Shown: positions 1 to 11,530, counted from the stretch's first letter. The stretch: DNA of 64,000 nucleotides from Atriophallophorus winterbourni (GCA_013407085.1 JACCGJ010016451.1:1-64000); one strand, 5' to 3'. Notes: a model not told the origin generated them from the letters alone. Numbers and translations: made by a program.

Positions 1-435
1 TACAAGACTCTGTTCCAGGTTTTTCCTCAGGGTTTTCTCCCGAAGCCTTTCCCGCGATCGGGTATCCCACAAGGCAGCGGAGGTTTAATATCAGGGTTTT
101 CCTTCCCTTAGATGAAATGCCCTCCCAGGATAACGAGCTACATCTGCCCGAAGCAAACTGGTTTTCAGGCGCCAGTCACTCGCCCTCGCCCCTTCTCCTG
201 TTGGTAGGAGCAGTTCCGCCGGGCTCGGAGAGCCACTCGTGCAGGCCAGAAGCTGGACTTGGTTGTCAGAGGCTATTTGAGACGCATGCCATATGGGAGC
301 ATTTCATAAACAGTGGGAGCTTATCCCCACTGCCACCCCCGGCTATGACAACCTTTGGACCGCGCGTACCGATCAAATTAGCGGCGTTTAATGTACAGAC
401 TTTAGCTACATTCAGACAACAGGCAGCCTTGGATA
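1..435 (+). mobile_element. RTE retrotransposon 5' region, copy 1 (truncated)
   Basis: GC-rich leader that repeats closely at 720-1075, so these are two copies of the same element's 5' UTR. From about 357 the frame reads VPIKLAAFNVQTLATFRQQA, the start of an RTE-type APE endonuclease (the family begins with a similar IKLAAFNVRTL motif). The coding frame collapses at about 430 into a short ATT run, so only the leader and the first 25 or so codons survive. The 5' end lies before the window. Confidence 0.6.
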
Positions 436-1044
436 TTATTATTATTATTACACAAGTCTTTACAGACGATGTGCCAACAAGTATACCATGAAGAGGGTAC
501 ATGATGAAAGAAAAATGTAGGTTCCATGGTTCTTGTTGAAGGCGACATACTACCCGGTTGCCAAGGCCGAAGTAGGGGGTTGGCTTAGGGGACCCCACCC
601 GGAGCCTTTGACTCAAAAGTCTACCCGCAAGGCAGCGGTTTTTTCCTCCACGAGAGCCGGTGACCATTTTGAGGGTTCTTGCGCCTCTCTTGAAGTGCCT
701 CGGCGATTGTTCGAGTACGCCGCAAGGATGTTTCCTCAGGGTTCACTTCCGAAGCCTTTCCCGCAATCGGGTATGCCGCAAGGCAGCGGAGGTTTGGAAT
801 AAGGGTTTTCCTTCCCTTAGATGGACTGCCCTCCCAGGCTGACGAGCTCCATCTACCCGGAGCAAACTGGTTTTGAGGCGCCATTCATCCGCCTTCGCCC
901 CTTCTCCTGTCAGTAGAAGCAGTTCCGCCACGTGCAGGCCAGGAGCTGGGCTTTGGTTGTCAGAGGCTGTTTGAGACGCACGCCATATGGGAGAATTTTA
1001 TAGACAGTGGGAGCTCATCCCCACTGCCGCCCCCGGCTGTGACA

Positions 1045-1340
1045 ACCTTGGAACCGCAGCCTTGGATCGCACACTTGATAGCCTCGATGTCGATGTATGC
1101 TGTTTGTCGGAAACACGCATACATAACTGTATCTCAGTTACGTTATTGTCTAATCCTTCGAACTTATGGAAGTCATACTATCTACACCTGCCCACTGATA
1201 ACGACGCCATGGTATCTTGTCAGGCTGATGTCGGAATCGTTTTGAGTGAGAAAAAAACTGAGGTCACTTTGTTAGACCGGATCCCAGTCGACAGTCGCAT
1301 TTACGCAGCAAGACTACAGTGTTTGTTCAAGAAAAGCTAA
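1045..1340 (+). pseudogene. RTE endonuclease fragment
   Basis: The translation includes LDSLDVDVCCLSETRIHN, matching the APE-endonuclease block around the catalytic Glu (SET) of RTE ORF2 proteins. It continues with QADVGIVLSEKKTEVTLLDR and PVDSRIYAARL, both colinear with the family. The N-terminal strand is deleted and the downstream catalytic His/Asp part is missing, so it cannot be functional. Confidence 0.65.
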
Positions 1341-1389
1341 TATCGCAATCAATTCCGTAACCTGTTTGTGGTTGCTGTTTATGCACTGA

Positions 1390-1645
1390 CTAATTGAAGC
1401 TTTGAATTAGCGAAGGACCAGGTTCAGTGAGCCTTAAAACAGTGGTAAAGAAAGTTATAATTGTATGCCACTGTTACATAGGGTTCGTACAAAGAACCAC
1501 GATGCTCAGACACAGAATCACAAAGTGATTCTTGGTCAAGCACTCAAGGCGCTTATGGTTGACCAAAGTAATGTGTTGCTCACATCCTCATTCTTTACAC
1601 TCCACTTGGGCATTAGTGGTTCGCCAGTTTTTAATATAGACAGAC
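1390..1645 (+). repeat. About 230-bp dispersed repeat, unit U1
   Basis: Starts near a CAGTGAGCCTTAAAACAGTG motif and includes GTTACATAGGGTTCGTAC and TGTTGCTCACAT. The same order of motifs recurs at 18230-18440 and three times in tandem at 21205-21835. Here it sits between the endonuclease and reverse transcriptase parts of the broken RTE copy. Origin unknown; in the 18.2 kb copy it abuts a LINE endonuclease segment. Confidence 0.55.
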
Positions 1646-1649
1646 GTAT

Positions 1650-2198
1650 GGAGAGATGGGCAGAACATTTTGAGGCATAGTTTAACCGGCCTTCTGCACC
1701 CACTGATTTCGAGGATACAGAACACTGTACTCCACAGTCGATTTCTCTCGCGGCTCCTACTCAATCAGTCAATCAATCAATGTACCCCGGAGCCTTAAGC
1801 GCCATATGGCATCAGGTGCTGATGCTTTGGTACCATTGTTTAAGAATGGAGGTTTCGCCGTTGTTTGCGAACTTCAAGAGCTGTTCTCCAACATATGAGC
1901 TGGACAGCGCGTTCCAATCCCTGGAAGAGAATTGATAATTGCTCCGACTTTCAAAAAGCGAAGGCGCGATTCCTATGATCATCATCGGGGTATCAGTCTC
2001 ATTTCAGTAGTTATTAAAATACTGGCCTCCATCTTGGTTCACCGGTTGAGTACCAAACGGAAAAAGCGAATCAGTAAGGAACAAACTGGGTTTCATGCAA
2101 GTCGAGAATGTATAGAAGAAATCATCACACTCCGCCAATTACTAGCGCAATCTTCACGATTGAAAAATAGGCGAAAACAAATCACGAAGGTGCTGTGA
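1650..2198 (+). pseudogene. RTE reverse transcriptase fragment
   Basis: ERWAEHFEA at about 1650-1677 is the typical linker just before an RTE reverse transcriptase. Then a frame from 1932 reads HHRGISLISVVIKILASILV and EQTGFHASRECIEEIITLRQ, the RT fingers blocks of RTE elements (NHRGISLIS, EQAGFRPGRGC). Stops and frame changes separate the pieces, and the palm with the catalytic YxDD box is absent. Confidence 0.7.
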
Positions 2199-2204
2199 AA
2201 CACT

Positions 2205-2750
2205 TTGAAAATAGATGTGATGAAAATGGACAAATGAAGCGCTGAAGGAATGAACAAAATATGAAAACATTACAAAATATAACGACCATAAAAGAAAAAT
2301 CAACACAAGCGAATTAAAATATTTGCGCCCTTGAAAAGGTCAAAATGAGTTCGTAATAGGTTTAAACGCACGTGATTTAAATACAAGTATAAGAAACGCA
2401 ATGATCAAATTTAAAAGCTCTCTGATAAGTCAGAATTCCACATTCGGTCTTTCGATATAAAGAATACACTTCATTTCAGTTCAGTTTGCACAGCTGGAAG
2501 GCTGGTGAGAAGCACCCACCAATGCAAAAACATTTTTGTTGGTATGAAAACTTTGACTATCACGACGCCAAAAGATTAGCCGGATTGTCTTCGGGGATCA
2601 CTGCGTTATAACCGTTGCTGTAAAAAGCAAAAGCTGATTCTCCTCACCAGCACGGTAAGAAGTCAGCTGATGTAGAATCAAGTATAAAAACAGAAAACTC
2701 TAGCATTTACTTACTACAAGACATAACACTAAATGGGATGATCTACATAA
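2205..2750. other. AT-rich stretch without recognisable gene
   Basis: Between the RTE remnant and a minus-strand LINE. I see no convincing coding frame, terminal repeat or RNA gene here. Confidence 0.4.
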
Positions 2751-4620
2751 GCTTGTACAGCAATCAGAAAGAGTATTCAGAAAAATAACTTACTTCAGTT
2801 ACGGTCAAACCCAAAGCGAAAATCGAGACGGAACTGCAGGATATAAGTTCTTCAGGAAGATTATTCCAGAAGTTTACCACTGTAAGACTGAAAAAGTGTT
2901 TCCCGGAGTCTAGCCGACATCGCTTCTTAGCAATTTGGAGTAAATAGACATGAGTGCCTAGTTTTAAGGGTAAGGTAAAGATGTCGTTCATTAGAACTCT
3001 AATAATACACTTCAAGTTATTAAAAATTTCAATTAAGTCACCTTTGAAACGACGGCGCATACGTGGAAAAAGATCGAGAGAATTTAGGCGTGCAGCTTGC
3101 GCTTCCCCTCGCTGACCTCTATTCATGAGATTTGCGAGACGCTGTACGCTTGTAAGTCGAAGGATGTCCTTCTTTTGTGAGGACACAAAGCATGAACACA
3201 ATATTCAAAATGCCGTCGAACTAATGCCTTGTATATTGGTGGGAATATATAAGGTCTTCTGCTTGATTGCACTGATTTCAGCCAAAAAAGTACCTTGCGT
3301 GCACGCTGAACTGCAGCGGCACATTAGTCCTCCAATTTGAAGTCAGACCCTATCAGTACTCACAAATCCTTAACAATGTGCAGTTTTAACACTACATATG
3401 GACCGAAATCTTTTCAAACAGTGCTGACCAGAGTTGGCTTTTTTAAGCTTTAGTGGGAGGTCCCACTGGTATGACCAGTTTATGACCCGCTGGAGATCGT
3501 GCATCAAGGTATGTTTTTCTGTTGATTCGGTATACTTTAATTCATCCGCGAAAGTGGAGCATAGACACTTCAAGGCATACGAAAATTATTCAATGAAAAT
3601 CTGGAATAGAAGATGACCGTGTACCGGATTGTTAGGAACCCCACTGGTCACGTCGGCTTTGATAGACATCGTTGATTCTACCCGAAATCTGAATGTTCTA
3701 TCTGCGATGAATGCTTTTTATCAAGCAATCAGAATACCCCATGTGTCTTTTCTGCTAGGTAGATCCCTAGAGGGCGGTAACTCACGGAATCGAAAGCCTT
3801 GTAGAAATCTAGGTGGAGTTATTCGACAGGTAATCCATTGTTCAGTATTTTAGTTGCATTATAGAGAAAACAAATGTTACTCAGGCAGGGTTTCCCTTAT
3901 GAAATCCACGTTCACTTACACTCAGCAAATAATAACTACAAAGATGCTGACAGATTTTGTCACGCAATAGTTTTTCTAATACATTCTAGACGATGCTAGT
4001 CAGACTAACGGTCTATAGTTACAAAGATTTGACCTGAAACTACCCTTGTGTATTGGCACGACTATGGCTTCTTCCCATTAACTAATAACCACTCCCAGAT
4101 GCAACATAAACTGCAGAGCTTGCACAACGGGTCAGTAAGCAATGAGGCAAGATGTTTTAGCATAATTTAGTGGATACCTTCCGGTCACTCAGCTTTGCCG
4201 CTGCGAACATTGTTAAGGGAGTCATACATCTTAGCTACATTGAAAGAAATCTCATCTAGTGCAGGAGCACTTGGTGGCAGGATTATTAGCCCAGAATGTG
4301 CATTTGAAGAACTACCGCGTCGTTAAACGCTTGCAAAAACCTTGAGACAGGTCGATTTAAGCTGCTTTTTCTGTTCTTCACTTTCAAATATCCGATGCTT
4401 TAAATGATCTCACTTTTTGCCTATACCTAGCAATAAAATATTTCCGCGTTGGATTTAGCATCTTAATTTAAAGTTAATTCACTCTTGTCTGAGCGAACGC
4501 TGTAATTTAACACAAGCGTTCCGATCGGTTAGTAACGAGCCTAAAGTACAAGAAGTGTGGGATAGCTTATATTGCCGCCATAGACGATCCAGTTTACTGG
4601 TAGACCTACGGACTTGACGA
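2750..4620 (-). mobile_element. CR1-like LINE subfamily B, minus strand, decayed ORF2
   Basis: The minus-strand translation gives the C-terminal part (2764-3201: KKDILRLTSVQRLANLM, DIFTLPLKLGTHVY, FFSLTVVNFWNNLPEELIS), then an RT block at 3370-3573 with FADELKYTESTEKHTLMHDL and VINWSYQWDLPL. Still higher are degraded RT fingers and the ORF2 linker near 4560. All blocks are colinear with the plus-strand copies at 35.1-36.6 and 41.7-43.3 kb. In the FADD catalytic box the second Asp is replaced (FADE), and frameshifts are frequent. Confidence 0.75.
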
Positions 4621-4635
4621 GTGCACCAGGGTACC

Positions 4636-5180
4636 CTTTTAATTCAATTCAATTCAATTCAGTTTTATGGTCTAAAGAGCATACGGCTTTAGAAAAAACC
4701 ACAGAATAACATAAGAACTACGAAAATTATGACAAGCAAACACGGGATTTTGCTGCTTACTGATCAGTTCAAGAATCATGTAAAAATCCAAAGCGCAGAA
4801 AATGTTTTCGATTGATGGGATGACAAATGCAGATGCACGTTGTTAAGATGTATAGTTTTCTTCGATGCACGGGTTAAGGGTCAAAAAGGAATCAAGACTT
4901 CTCTTGAACATCTGCTGATTTGATGAGGTTACAACATAAGCAGTCAGATTGTTCGGGGTAATACAAACTCGCACGGAATAAAATATCGTTTACTTTTGAG
5001 TCGCGAGTGAGGGACAGTTAGAGTCAACATCTGAGCTCTTGTCTTATGCGAGCCCCGTAGATTGAATAAGCATTGTAGAGGGTGATTTGCGATATTCAAA
5101 ATATTGTAAACCAAAATCGAATAACCCCGAAGACGACGACATGTATAATCGAATAAATTCAGGGGTTTGATTCGCTTATT
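4636..5180 (-). mobile_element. LINE 3' end with (GAATT)n tail, minus strand
   Basis: The (AATTC)n run at 4640-4662, read on the minus strand, is a pentamer tail. Above it the minus strand encodes CRRLRGYSILVYNILN, LFNLRGSHKTRAQMLTLTVP and SRLKSKRYFIPCEFVLPRT, the usual C-terminal block of CR1/jockey-group ORF2 proteins after the RT. The 5' part is missing; at about 5170 a plus-strand LINE begins. Confidence 0.6.
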
Positions 5181-8100
5181 GTATGGTTTCTGGCTGAGAC
5201 CGGCGCAGGCTGAGCCTTCCATCCAAGAATCGGAGGCTCGTAAGAAAAGTGATCGCGGAAAGGTTATCGACCTACGCCGTGCTTCAGGCATGCACCCGAC
5301 TTCTCCGATGAAGCGAGTTCACCGGGTGGGCAAATGGAAGGTTGGCCCAAATGACGCATCTATGCTGCTAACACAGGAAAATTATACTCCAACATTGAAG
5401 AGCGCCACCGTCGGGCTACGTCCTTTAGAGGAGGAATCGTTGTTGAGTTGTAGTGACACGGACCACGAGGATGAAACTGGATGCCAGGAGTTGTCATCCG
5501 TTTCAAAAAATGCTCTTGATGAAATACAGCCTTCGAGAAACGCGAAGCAGCCTCGGGTATTACGCCGGAGGACAAAGAGCTCTTAATTAGCCCTAACACC
5601 GGGAGTCTGGTCCCATATGATAGTGCTTTTCTGTTCAATACAAACGCATGTAGCATTAGAAATATATGGGTTGAACTCCTCTGTAGAGTTGATGACACCC
5701 ACTACAAAATTGCGGGTGACACAAAATCGTGGTTGTCTCATGATGACCACATACCAACTGCAGTAGCTGACAGGTTTAGCGCTGTAAGAAGCGATTGACC
5801 TCTTGGTAAGCTAGCAGAAGAAGCGTTGCTCCTCATTGATAATGCTATTCCTTTCGAGCAAAGTATTTCTTTCTCTACAACGAACGTGCAGGTAAAATCT
5901 GCCTTGCTCATGCATAAATGCACGCGTATAGTGGTAAGCTGTGTCTACCGTAATCCGAGCACTAGTTTGGAAGAAGATGCTCTTATGCAAATTAGGATTT
6001 CGTCTCTTTTCGCCGTAGCACCACGAAATAAACTGGCAGTTCCAAACCTCGCATTGGCTAGGAAACGTGAACGACTTTCTGGACTGTCTTCACTCTCATG
6101 CACTCAACCAACACATAAACGAACTAACTATATTCCATGAGGGCCATTATCAGTCTATTCGAGACCTAGTTATTTCAACTGATGAAAGTGGTATAGAAAA
6201 TTTGGTCACCCTGTCAATACTAGGAAATAGCGACCATGTAGTGTTGGCCTGCGAGTTAATCTTGTCATTTGTTAAACTCCCACTTAATGTGTCTCGACGC
6301 ATCCATAGGATTGACCCTGCTGCCTTATTGCAGGAAGAAGGGCTACTCCCATGATAAAAATTTGACCATGTGGATGGCATGTAGAGGCAGATCAAGAAAA
6401 ATATCCTTTAACTACAGGATCGATTCGCTCCTCTCGTACCCGTTCGCAAAAATGGTAAACCTCAATGGTGGTCATCCTCAGTCTCCCGTAGCGTACGTCA
6501 CCGCCACGCAAGAAAGGCGTTATAAGCTTATTCACTCATGTGGGACTTAGGAGCGTTACGAAGAAACGCGAAATAAAGCTGTTTCTAAGATACGTGTAGC
6601 AAAGTTCTCTTTCGAAATGAGACTCGCTCAAGAGGCCAATACTTATCAGAAACAAAACTACAGCTTCGTTCAATCAAAAGGCTCGAAACGAAAAAGTGTA
6701 GGTACCTTGAGAAGAGACTATGGCTCTGCCGTCATTGCAAGCACTGAAAAGGCTCGGTTTTTTTCCTTGCATTTTCAAAGCGTGCAACGCTGAGAATATA
6801 ACTTGAAACCCTCTGCGCCTTCACCTAATTGTACACTCATTGAACGACCCATCTGCACTGACCTTACATTCGTGGTACACAATGTCGAGACTATATTGGC
6901 CAGCCTATCACACAACAAGTCGGCGTGGCCCGATAGCATCCATCCATGAATGATCAGACTGGTAGACTCTATATTAGCTGTGCCGATCACAGAACCTTTT
7001 ACATCATCCCTCAGACAGGGTACCCTTCCTTTTGACTGGAGAACAGCCGTTGTAGTGCATATTCATAAGGAAGGAACTTCTTTGCCGGAGAGCCTCACTA
7101 GTGTACTATGTAAGGTTTTGGAACGGTTATTCCGCGATAAAATGTGTGGATATCTAACCGAACACTCTCTTCCTAATGCCGCACAACACGGCTTCCTAAA
7201 ACGCAGGTCATGTGTGACTAATTTGTTGAGCGTTCTAAACGAGGTCACTAAGAGGATAGATGATGATATAGCTGTAGAAATCTTTCAACTCGACTTTAGT
7301 AAGGTTCTTGATTCAGTCAACCATAGGCTCTTGCTTCTCAAACTCTCGACCATAGGAGTATCAGGAAACCTTCTAGGCTAGATTTGAACATTCCATAGCG
7401 ACCGTTCATTTACTGTCCTGGTAGATGATAGATACTCCGAATGTGTGCAAATAAAGAGTGGGGTTCCCCAGTGCTCTATCTCGGGACCGTTGCTGTTCCT
7501 CATCTTCATTGATGATCTAGCCAACCAACTGCGCTCACCCTGTTATATGTTTGCTGACGACGGTAAAATTGTCGCTAGGTCGGATAACTTTGATCTGATA
7601 AGTGACGCAGAAGCTGTGACGCCATTGGCGGTTGAGTGGGACCTTCTTCTTAACCTAGCTAAGAGTCACTTGCTCTATACACTGGCAAGCAACATGATTG
7701 TCTCTATGCCATCAGCCCACACGGAGTTCCTTAGGATAAAATCTACTAAGGACCTAGGAATCGTAGTCTCCACAAACTTTAAGTGGGATGACCAATGTGA
7801 TGCTGCGGCTCGAAGGGCCAGGAGGGAACTCTTTCGACTACGTTGACCACTCACATGCAGAAAAGCTGAGGTGCTGCTGCCTCTCTACAAGGCAATAGTA
7901 AGGCCACATTTAGAAATATGTATCCAGGCTTGGAAGCCGTATTACCAGAAAGATATCGTGCAGCTAGAAAAGTTACAGAAGCTGGCCACTCGCATGATCG
8001 AAAGGTTAGCATACACCAATTATGAAAATCGTCTATTAGCGATAGTACTTTTCTCGCTTAGAAGGAGGCAACTTAGGGGATCTTATAGAGACCTTTAGGG

Positions 8101-8345
8101 TTGTCAATGGATCAAGTTGTATCGAATTCAATGACTTCATTTGTTTCTCTCGTTTAGTTAGTACACGATGGCTAAGTCTTAAGCTAAGTAAAAATCACAC
8201 AGGGCTCGAATCCAGAACGCACTTCTTCAGCATCCATATAGTGAACGCGTGGACCTCAAATCCCGCAGAACTAATCTCGGCAACTTCAGTGATTGCGTTC
8301 AAACATGGGCTGGACGAACGGTGGCAGGTGCTCTTTCCGGAGCAT
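5170..8345 (+). mobile_element. CR1-like LINE copy G, ORF1 end plus degraded ORF2
   Basis: The ORF1 C-terminus (to 5586) carries QESEARKKSDRGKVIDLRRA, MKRVHRVGKW and the terminal QPRVLRRR block shared with the intact copy C. The endonuclease follows in pieces (TNACSIRN at about 5640; SILGNSDHVVLACEL at about 6205). The RT is at 6950-7381, 7445-7846 and 7871-8098, ending near 8340. Multiple stops and frameshifts make it a fossil. The ORF1 sequence at the place of copy C's slippery heptamer reads GAGAAACG, so the heptamer is not preserved here. Confidence 0.8.
6950..8098 (+). pseudogene. Reverse transcriptase of LINE copy G
   Basis: Recognisable RT blocks are SVLCKVLERLFRDKMCGYL, QHGFLKRRSCVTNLLSVLNE, FQLDFSKVLDSVNHRLLL (motif A; the usual DFSKAFDS has become DFSKVLDS), SGVPQCSISGPLLFLIFIDD and YMFADDGKIVARSD (motif C with both catalytic Asp present). 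The C-terminal PHLEICIQAWKPYYQKDIVQ block follows. Three frames are needed to read it, with stops at about 7380 and 7845. Confidence 0.8.
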
Positions 8346-8589
8346 TACCTTTAGGACTAAATCCAACCATCTTAATTGTCAAACATTACAAAAATATTTG
8401 GTAAATCATTTTGAAACACAAAAAGCGTATCTTATTCATTTTTTCGTAGTTTTTGAAATAAACTGGTATCCATCGTCTTTTCATTCGATTGGACATGCAA
8501 CATGCATTAACTCTCTCACCTTTCGGTGATGAGACCTGTCCCATCTTCCAATCACAGTTACACACGCCTGTGTTCCTTACGAATCAATC

Positions 8590-8692
8590 CTGGTAGTGGC
8601 GAGTGTTTCCAAGCACACCTCTGAAAGAATCTGGGTACTCGTTTTGACTTGGTCATCTATCGCCCTGTGATACTGACTCTGATACTGATACC
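8590..8692 (+). repeat. LINE-type 3' terminal repeat with (TGATAC)n tail
   Basis: About 100 bp starting near TAGTGGCGAGTGTTTCCAAG and ending in a short run of TGATAC-like hexamers. The same terminus is on the minus strand at 27640-27755, also with hexamer repeats. A shared 3' terminus with a short-motif tail is typical of CR1-like insertions. Confidence 0.5.
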
Positions 8693-9460
8693 AGGAAAAT
8701 ACTGGAACTCCACATATTTATCAAGGTTTATCATGAAAATTTGAATACAGGCGTTTTTTAGGGACCAAACCTGCAGGTCATCCAGATCATTCTTGGCCAA
8801 TGCGCAGTCGTCCGTTTCATTTATTCTCAACCACACTTTTATAACGTCCGCGAACACTACGCGCTTACATATGATGAGAGCCGGTATGTCATTGGCATAT
8901 AGTGCGAATAGGAATTGTCCGAGGACGGATCCCTTAGGCACTCCAATTGTTACGGATACCGACTTCGATAAAGCACTGTCCACGGAGACTACAACAAGCA
9001 GATCAGTCAAGTAATTTTTCAACCAGGTTAATAGTGTTCCGGTGACACCACAACGTTCCAACCTCTGCAAGAGAATACTGTGTTTTATGCGGTCAAATGC
9101 TTTCGACATATCGAGGTGACATACATGAATGGTATCCCAAAATTCTACTGTTCGAGTCTAATCGTCAAGGGTAAGGAGAAGGTTAGTAAGGCAGAAGTAC
9201 ACCATTCTAAAACCGTATTGCTCTACCAAAAATAGCTTATTTTCCTCAAGGTATTTTCTCAGTTAGTTTGCCACGATCCATTCGTGTACTTTGGATACGG
9301 CGGACAACAAGGTAACAGGTCTGCAATTTGCGGACTCCGAACGCCTTTGAAAATCAGGGGGATTATATCAAATTTCCATCCAGTCGGTATGACACTTTGC
9401 GACAGTGATTCGCAGACTAACTGAGTCAGAGGCCTGCATATAAATTGTGCACAATGATCG
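8693..9460 (-). mobile_element. LINE reverse transcriptase fragment, minus strand
   Basis: The minus-strand frame 8657-9109 reads MSKAFDRIKHSILLQRLERC (motif A region with the first Asp lost), TIGVPKGSVLGQFLFALYAN, then VVFADVIKVWLRINETDDC, where the FADD box has become FADV. Above it, 9259-9460 encodes FICRPLTQLVCESLSQSVIP and TGWKFDIIPLIFKG, the block before the RT fingers. Sequence differs from both subfamily B and family 2, so this is a separate LINE lineage. It ends just before the Y-box gene. Confidence 0.65.
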
Positions 9461-9498
9461 TGTGTAAGTTGATTGAAGAGTAATTGGTGGCTTGAAAA

Positions 9499-10044
9499 AT
9501 GGTTGAGTGTGGCCTGAATGGAATGGAAGTCGAAATGCAGATTGACGGGCCTCGAAACGTTATAGAACACCGGGTTAGCGGCAAAGTTAAATGGTTGAAT
9601 ATTAAGTTTGGATACGGGTTCATCTGCCGTGATAAAGTGACTGATATATTCGTTCATCAATCCGCAATCACCCAAGATGATCCCGACAAAACTCGAACGC
9701 TAAACGAAGGTGAAGAGGTGGAATTTAATGTAGTCGAAGGCGCTAAAGTTGATGAAGCCTATCAAGTCACTGGTCCAGGTGGTGTGCCTGTCAAGAATAG
9801 CAAATATGCCTCTTTCGGACAAGGTCCTGGTCAAATGTTCGGCCTTGGACGAGGAAGAGGCAGCCCTCCGTTCACCAACAGCGGTGAATTTCACGGCCGT
9901 GGTCGTGGACGCGACCGAGGAGGGTATGGTGGCTATGAATATTCCGAACGTGGTGGACGTCCGTTTTATGGTCGCGGGCGAGGCCGTGGTTTCCGCGGTG
10001 GAGGACAATATGAATACAACGATTACCAAGGTTTGCCGCGATGA
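9499..10044 (+). CDS. Y-box / cold-shock-domain RNA-binding protein, intronless (probable retrocopy)
   Basis: The 181-residue product has a cold-shock domain at about residues 26-80. It includes GKVKWLNIKFGYGFICRD, DIFVHQSAI and EGEEVEFNVVEG, then YQVTGPGGVPVKNSKYASF and an RG/Y-rich tail (GRGRGRDRGGYGGYEYSERG and similar). Y-box proteins bind mRNA and single-stranded nucleic acid through this domain. Departures from the family are seen: the usual WFN is WLN, the RNP1-like KSGYGF is KFGYGF, and the loop after it is one residue short. The TGA at 10042 is followed in the same frame by a further RG-rich 29 codons to TAA at 10126-10128, as if an Arg CGA had mutated to TGA. An in-frame Met lies at 9523. 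There are no introns, and LINE debris lies to the left. It is either a retrogene with a shortened tail or a young processed pseudogene. Confidence 0.6.
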   Translation: MVECGLNGMEVEMQIDGPRNVIEHRVSGKVKWLNIKFGYGFICRDKVTDIFVHQSAITQDDPDKTRTLNEGEEVEFNVVEGAKVDEAYQVTGPGGVPVKNSKYASFGQGPGQMFGLGRGRGSPPFTNSGEFHGRGRGRDRGGYGGYEYSERGGRPFYGRGRGRGFRGGGQYEYNDYQGLPR

Positions 10045-10199
10045 AGTTTTCGTGGTAGGCACGGTGGTGACGATTATCGTCCTCGAAATTCCAATCGAGC
10101 AAATGGCCACGAGGACCAGGACGAGTAAACTCAGTTCATTGGGCAATAATTGTCGTGACGTATACACCATAGTTTGCAAGGAAATCAAAGTTTTGTCTT

Positions 10200-10440
10200 A
10201 ACCTCAGTGTACTGCCATTATATAATACTTGAGTGTCAACTCTTTTGAATTAGTACAATTTGTTACAACTACCATCTTGTTTTCTAAGCAGAATGCGTAC
10301 ATCTTACGGCCTACCGAGACTGCCTACCGTTTAACGTCTATGTTCCATGAACTTGCATTTTGCGAGACACTTTCTTGCTCTGAATATTTTTCTATTATTC
10401 ACTGCCTTCAATTTATTATCCTCCAACCGGTGATCGCCTG
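10200..10440. other. Sequence downstream of the Y-box copy, no feature
   Basis: It may include the former 3' UTR. I see no poly(A) run or AATAAA that would mark the end of a retrocopied mRNA. Confidence 0.35.
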
Positions 10441-10619
10441 AAAATTGGTATCCATGTATGGTTTCTGTCTTGGTCGGTCACTTTCTTCTGCATAGAGATG
10501 TTTTACAGCCAGGTTTTTAACTTTTTCCATACTCCACAATGCGCTTGTTTTGATACGTACATTGATTGCCCAAATAGAACCATGAAATAGAACCATAAAG
10601 TATATTCATAGGGTTTTTT

Positions 10620-11530
10620 CATCATAACCAGGGGATTTTCTGGGATTCAACGATAGTAGAGTTCACAGCACCACTTTTTTGGCAATGGTTATTATGTCTT
10701 ATGGTAAAGGATGCGTTATTTCTGGATCCAGTTGTGCATACACGCTTCATTTTGGACAAAATACTTTAGCGTAATAATTTACGAGACAATCCGCGGTGTC
10801 AGCTGCATTTGTGGTCATTCCAGAGTGCGTCTGTAAGGCCGTAACTCTGAGTTTCACTGAACACTGCTCGGTCATAATCCGGTAAAGAAGCTTTGGATTC
10901 CGCTCCATTTTAGACATTATGTCATCTTCATACTCTATTTCGTCTTCAGTAATAAGTTCAGTAACATGGTTCCTAAGTAATCGAAAAGTCTCCCATGTGG
11001 TATTTTCGATGCTTGCTGTAGCGGAGAATGCTTGTCTCGCAACTATTTTAGATACTTACAAATTTTATTACAGATTTTACTCGCATTGAAATCGGTGGAT
11101 AACTAAATGGAAGCTTTTAAAGTCTGTAAGAGTAAACCTCAGACTACAAGCCTGAAATTAGGTCAAAAACGATTTAGATGTTTGTGAAAAGGCAGTACCG
11201 CATCGAAGCTTATAATTACGTGATTGCTTTTGCCGAGCGGCGGTAGGTTCTTCAAATACCTAATAGTTTTTTAGCTAAGATGATAATATCAAGTCAAGAG
11301 TGGATGGAGTGCATCTATGACGAAAACTCGTAGAATCACTCACATGTTGGTGCAACCCATGATTATGGAACCACACAAAAAGAAATTTCGGCCCAATTAT
11401 TCCTTATGCTGCAAACATTTGCGTACATACTTGGGCGGCGGTTATTCGTGCTTATGAAACTAATACTGTTTGGCCAAAGGTCGAAGCACCCGAAGGAGCT
11501 AAAAGTTTATGGCGTGCTTCTTGAAGCATG
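10620..11530 (-). mobile_element. CR1-like LINE (subfamily B) endonuclease/linker fragment, minus strand
   Basis: On the minus strand, about 11270-11365 encodes a degraded version of HQHVN...TRFRDGCTPSTLDL from the subfamily B endonuclease; the nucleotide match GATGGAGTGCAT is clear. Lower coordinates hold decayed linker sequence. No open frame remains. The lower boundary is uncertain. Confidence 0.45.

Larger units (their letters stand above)
530..2200 (+). mobile_element. RTE-clade LINE, copy 2, disrupted
   Basis: Second RTE copy: leader (about 530-1050), endonuclease part (about 1045-1340), an inserted or replaced stretch (about 1345-1645, see separate repeat), and a reverse transcriptase part (about 1650-2198). 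Compared with copy 1, a segment of roughly 60 bp is missing where the leader meets the endonuclease near 1055-1060, which removes the enzyme's first residues. No complete ORF remains. The element resembles schistosome SR2-type RTE elements; this is by motif recognition only. Confidence 0.65.

Noticed and set aside
117..931. Several open frames of 60-130 codons on both strands
   Set aside because: They lie in the GC-rich RTE leader, overlap each other and show no family motif except the short endonuclease start.
9700..10188. Long minus-strand frame opposite the Y-box copy
   Set aside because: Mirror of the RG-rich Y-box coding sequence; low-complexity Thr/Ser product with no independent support.
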